A stretch of DNA of 64,000 nucleotides, taken from the NCBI RefSeq assembly GCF_008831285.2, contig NC_045147.1, positions 1,822,001 to 1,886,000 of the forward strand, in the 5' to 3' direction. Shown piece after piece: positions 59,641 to 64,000 of the stretch. The position numbers were made by a program, and so were the translations under genes. Position 1 is the stretch's first letter, and each line of letters opens with the position of its first letter. Source of the stretch: Nymphaea colorata. Lineage: Eukaryota; Streptophyta; Magnoliopsida; Nymphaeales; Nymphaeaceae. The notes under the pieces were generated by a model. That model saw only the letters and a program-made list of their open reading frames with translations. It did no database searches and was not told the DNA's origin.

Positions 59641-62600
59641 ACCAAATAACAGAAATATCACTTCGGCAGCACCGCCGGCCGGCCGAGCTCCGCGTTTTCC
59701 TTCCGGCCGTCCCTCCCCTCTCTCAAAAAGGCCGGAAGTTCTTGTATTGCGATAGAATCATAAAACTGAAACTGATGCGAGCTTTGGTGGCGGACCTGAC
59801 AGGTTAAACGGCATTCATTCAGGCCTTCTCCTCCGGCCCTCCGCCGCTGCTTGGGATCACCAACCTTATGATTGAAGCAAAGAGAGAATCAGAAACCTAA
59901 CCTGCTGCTCATGGAGCAGTGCGTCCGATGTTTTTAAATTACAAAAGTATTAAATGTGAAGCGTTGATACTTTGAGAACAGTGTATCGATTGATCTCCAG
60001 GCACCAACATAAATAGAATCAGTTGGGAAACCCTGGAGAATACAGGGACTGAGGGGACAGCCCGCCTTGGTGAGCTTCTCAATGAAAAAGATGTAAAAAC
60101 TATTTTCTTCTTCTTCTTTCTTCTTCTTTGATTCTACAAAATTTCTCCAGAAAAACAAATTCATGTATTCATTGAATTTTACCAAGTAAGAAATGAGAAG
60201 GTTAAAGGTAAAAAAAAAATTATTATTGCACTTCAACATGTTTGATTTGAATGGGTACGTCTAGGCGAGACAAAATATTCTGTCCCAGACCTTTTTCATT
60301 CAACATTCAAACACCCTCCAAAGGACTACAGGTGAAAGTTCACCTTTAACAAAGGACTTGTAGTACCGCAGGCCTTGCAGTTTAGTTCTATTCTTGTACC
60401 AGACGCTTTAGCTATGCATTTGCTTCCCACTAACCTTTTTCCAATGTATTTCCAATTCCTTTAGACCAAGTTACATTTGCTTTTCAATTTTGACAAGGAC
60501 ACTTATAGCTTTAGACTGATTGGGTTGCTTCCCTTTCACTTCTTTCCTCACTACACTCTATTCCATGGTCCTTGTTATGATGTTATCAGTGTCGTTTTAT
60601 GCCAACGTAAAGCTAGTGAGTTGATCAATTAAATTTCTCTCTTGAAGGAAGTTGCATGGGTGTTTGGTATCTATTCTAGTTTGGCGATTAAAAACTACCT
60701 TTAGGAGATCCTGAAAAGGTTGGCACAATCAGGGAGGAATAGAGTCATGATTTTTTTTCGGGTCAAACGGTCCAATAAACTTATTTGAATACGACCAAAC
60801 TAATGTAATGTAATTTTCCTCCCACCCTCCCTCTGCTCCTCGGCACAACAGATGGGCAACGATTAGGGCTAACATCAACTCCTTGTGTTGCAAATTGGAT
60901 GGTTAAAGTGTAATCTGAAAGTAGCTCTAAACCTTGGCACAAAGAGAAAAAGTGGGAAAACTTCAACCTTCACTCAAACGGTCGAACTAACCTCGTAAAC
61001 AAACATTGCTCCATGAAAAGTCATTGAACACGCGGGAAAAGCTGGCTGCATGGCGTTGTCACAAGTTGGATTAATTAAAAGAAGGACGTATTAGTTCTTG
61101 ACGCCTGCTTGGCTCCTGTCTATTTCACACTTTAATTAATTATATCGTTCGAGGAAAAAGTTATGTTCTATGTGGTTGAAATTTTAAATACATTGATTGA
61201 TACCCTTTGTTAATTTAATAATTGATGCCAACTAGCTCACAAAGCATACTTAAACAAGCAATAGAACATGGAGAGCATATGATTTTTTCTTTTCAATCTT
61301 CTCTCGATTTGAATACGACACTTGCATGCATTCTTTTTTAAGGAAATGCTTGTTTTTATATTACTTGTTTGCATACACTAATTCAAGCTTATCCATCATT
61401 TTTAGCTTATGCTACGTATCTAACCATGGAATAATATGATTTCCCTTTGGATATTGTAGCTTGTTAGGACCACATGGTCCACAAGCGTACAAAGGCTGTG
61501 GAAAAAGATGGACATACATGCAGAATACTATATTGGGTTTAGGGCATTGAATGGCATTTTGACTGTGGAAAAGGCTAGATCCGTCCAAATCCCGCGAGAA
61601 TGAAGGATCCTTTGTCCTTGTGCATTAAGTTGATGTGATGTCGAGGCTCACCATGCAAATGACTTGGTTATCGAAATTAACCGCAATTTAATATAGAAGC
61701 GACGTTAAGCCAACTTTTCAGCGACGGCTTTTTTTTATGTCGTTGAAAATGAATCTCCATCAAAATTTACTTTTATATGTTGCGCCGCTAAAAGTTGCTT
61801 TTCACCAACGTATGGTAACTTGTTGGGAAGCATAGCTGAGCTGCACGGACCCATAAGTTGGTGGGCTCAAAAAATTTGGTCTGAGTCCGCATGTGGTTTG
61901 AGTCTTCGACCAAAGATGCTGCTATTGCGCTTTGTCTTTAATATGTAGGCATGCATGGTGAACTTTAGGGGCGGGCAGAAGGGAAATGGGCCAGAAGGGG
62001 CTTTGCCCCTCTCTCAAATTTTAAAAACTTTACAAATTCATATGTAAATTTTAAAAATTTTAGTTTAATATATATAAAAAAATTGAAAACTTTTATTTCA
62101 ACTCTTGTTAAAATTTTGAAACTATAATTTGGCTCATGCGACAAAAAATTTATAGTTAGCTAGGATTTTTTAGTTGAAAGACAATAGAGTCACCAGATGT
62201 GGGCAGAATTTGAAGCTTGAAACTTGGACTCTATCAAGCATTGTTTTCCAACAAAAAGAAAAGCTCTATTAATTAATTGTGACCCATGACTAACTTCTTT
62301 TGACCTTGTTTACATTTATGTATACAGTAGAGTGAAAATTTTCTTACTTCTCCCTCGAATGATGTCCGATCTACCAGCTACTCCACCAACCACGTCTCTT
62401 CCTCCACCATGTACATGGACAAGGACTTTTTTTTGGAACTCTTTCAGAGATTCTATTCTTTCACCTAATCAGGGGCCAAGTTATTCACTCCCTGTTGAAA
62501 TCCGTGTTTTTCACTTCAATGGTGTGTGTCGTTCGACACTTACGAAGCGACCAAATTTTTCCTATTGCAGAGAGCACTACTTCTAATATAAGATAGGCAA

Positions 62601-64000
62601 AGAAGATGATGATTTTGAGGCCTCCAAGAAGATTTAACTACATGGAATGCAATGTTGTAAAATTCCTTTTGTTTTTTTCTTGTTTGGAATTGAATGTCCA
62701 AGCCACGCATAGACTCAATTTTCATTCATTTTTACATTAAAATTATTCAATATTTACTTTATTATTATACATGTAAGTGTCCCTTCACTGCTAATTTGCA
62801 TCTGATTCCGTACCAAACCAATTGTGAATTGATAAAAATATTGAAAAATAGGTTTCTGAAAAAAATATATAATTATTAAGAAAATGTTTTTTTATGTTAT
62901 AAAAAGCATCAAAACTAAACTTGTGACACTCTTCAATCAAAAACCGAATAGCAAAGTTATTCGATTTGAATCAACAGCGTGATTCTAATGGCATTATTCT
63001 GGAACAAAAATGATGGAGGTAGAGGGAGTTTGGACAAGGAAGAGCACGTAAGTGGATGGAGTTAAAGTGTCTTAGTAGGTAATTAAAGAAGAACACACGA
63101 GCGAATGGTGTGTTCACGGAAGCGCGAGCGAGTGAGAGTGCATCAGATTCTCACTCTCATGAATTTCATGTCCCGAACAATAGCGCAGATTCTGAAACGC
63201 AAGGACGCCAATGTTCATATTCCCAAATGCCTCCTTTAGAAGACAGTTTGGATGATGACCACACCACTTGTGGACGTCGTTTTAACGTACAAAGTTATGC
63301 CTTTAAGACCAACTTTAATGCTAAAACCAACTTTTTTTGGCATGACGTAAACGGATGATTGCTATATATGTTGTTATGACAAAAGAGGAGTACGCATTGT
63401 TCAATTACATGTTATGCACATGCCATTCAGCTCAATTCATTTTTAATATTACTTTTTTAAATTTGTATGTATATATATACATAATTACATTTATATATGT
63501 TTTTCATTTAATCGAGCCTAGCTCGAGCTCGTGAGCGGGGTTCGGAGCGACACCAGGTGGCAGTTTTGTAAGTTTGGGCAAAGTGGGAGGACGAAACAGT
63601 AAGAGCGACTGGGGGATTCATGCTCCCGCAGTTGCGATGGGCAACAGATTCGTTTCCAGCTCGCTCAATCATGGTTGCGCCGCTGCGGAGGCTGACGGCG
63701 TGAGGAAGACGGCCTCTCCCGCGTGCGACGTGCTTCCTTCGAAGCCGTAGATTGTGCGATCGGAGGGCTCTCAGGTCCCCGCGCATCAACCTACGTGGGC
63801 GGCGCACTGTTGCCACCGTCGCTCGCACCCCGGGCAAAAAAAGGATAGTTCGTTTTTTTCCGCATTTCAAATAAAATAATAATAATAATAAAAAGGGAAA
63901 AAAAATTACTGTTTGCTTGCTCTTTTTTCCGTACGATGGGGGGCATTGTCTCGCACATCCCGCTGCACACGTGTCGCGTCAAGCGGGGCGTTCTCACCGA
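59641..64000. other. Terminal intergenic region
   Basis: No gene is recognised. AT-rich sequence dominates. A motif cluster at 61690-61830 (GCGACGTTAAGCC, TCAGCGACGGC, GTCGTTGAAAA) resembles arms of a degraded dispersed plant repeat. Another at 61965-62160 (GGGGCGGGCAG ... GGGGCTTTGCCCCT) looks similar in type. 63500-63840 is GC-rich with overlapping open frames, but without a known domain. Confidence 0.45.

Overview
This window is plant nuclear DNA. It has split genes with canonical plant splice sites, plant-only gene families (a plastid protein and a SHI/STYLISH-type zinc-finger factor), many microsatellites, and heavy loading with plant transposable elements. It looks like an angiosperm with fairly large introns and repeat-rich intergenic DNA; the species cannot be fixed from the sequence alone.

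Four protein-coding genes can be reconstructed by splicing. (1) 2555-9282 (+): a seven-exon MOB1-type kinase activator of 216 aa. (2) 16665-12045 (-): a nine-exon GDP-fucose protein O-fucosyltransferase-like type II membrane protein of 648 aa, or 624 from the second Met. (3) 33472-21074 (-): a seven-exon, 246-aa, probably plastid-targeted protein of unknown function. Its second intron holds a complete Ty1/Copia retrotransposon. (4) 59011-56798 (-): a two-exon SHI-related (LRP1/STYLISH) transcription factor. Its reading frame lacks an upstream ATG, and its intron seems to use a GC donor.

The rest is transposon-derived or anonymous. The best-bounded elements are: a 385-bp element with terminal inverted repeats and an 8-bp target duplication in the last MOB1 intron; the 5.1-kb Copia element (LTRs of 375 and 364 bp, TATGG target duplication, tRNA-Met primer site, broken gag-pol); and a 5.4-kb unit at 44327-49760 flanked by CAATG. 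The last reads as a solo long LTR (about 3.9 kb) with a 1.5-kb hAT-like element nested in it. Four dispersed copies of a repeat with GC-rich arms and an AT-rich core, a GC-rich block bounded by two (TA)n tracts, a Copia integrase remnant, tandem duplications and several microsatellites fill the gaps.

The genes are not an operon and have no evident joint pathway. They cover signalling (MOB1), Golgi-type glycosylation (O-fucosyltransferase), the plastid (unknown protein) and auxin-linked development (SHI-related factor). About 33.6-56.7 kb is a long gene-poor tract dominated by repeats. I found no CRISPR array, rRNA gene or convincing tRNA gene.
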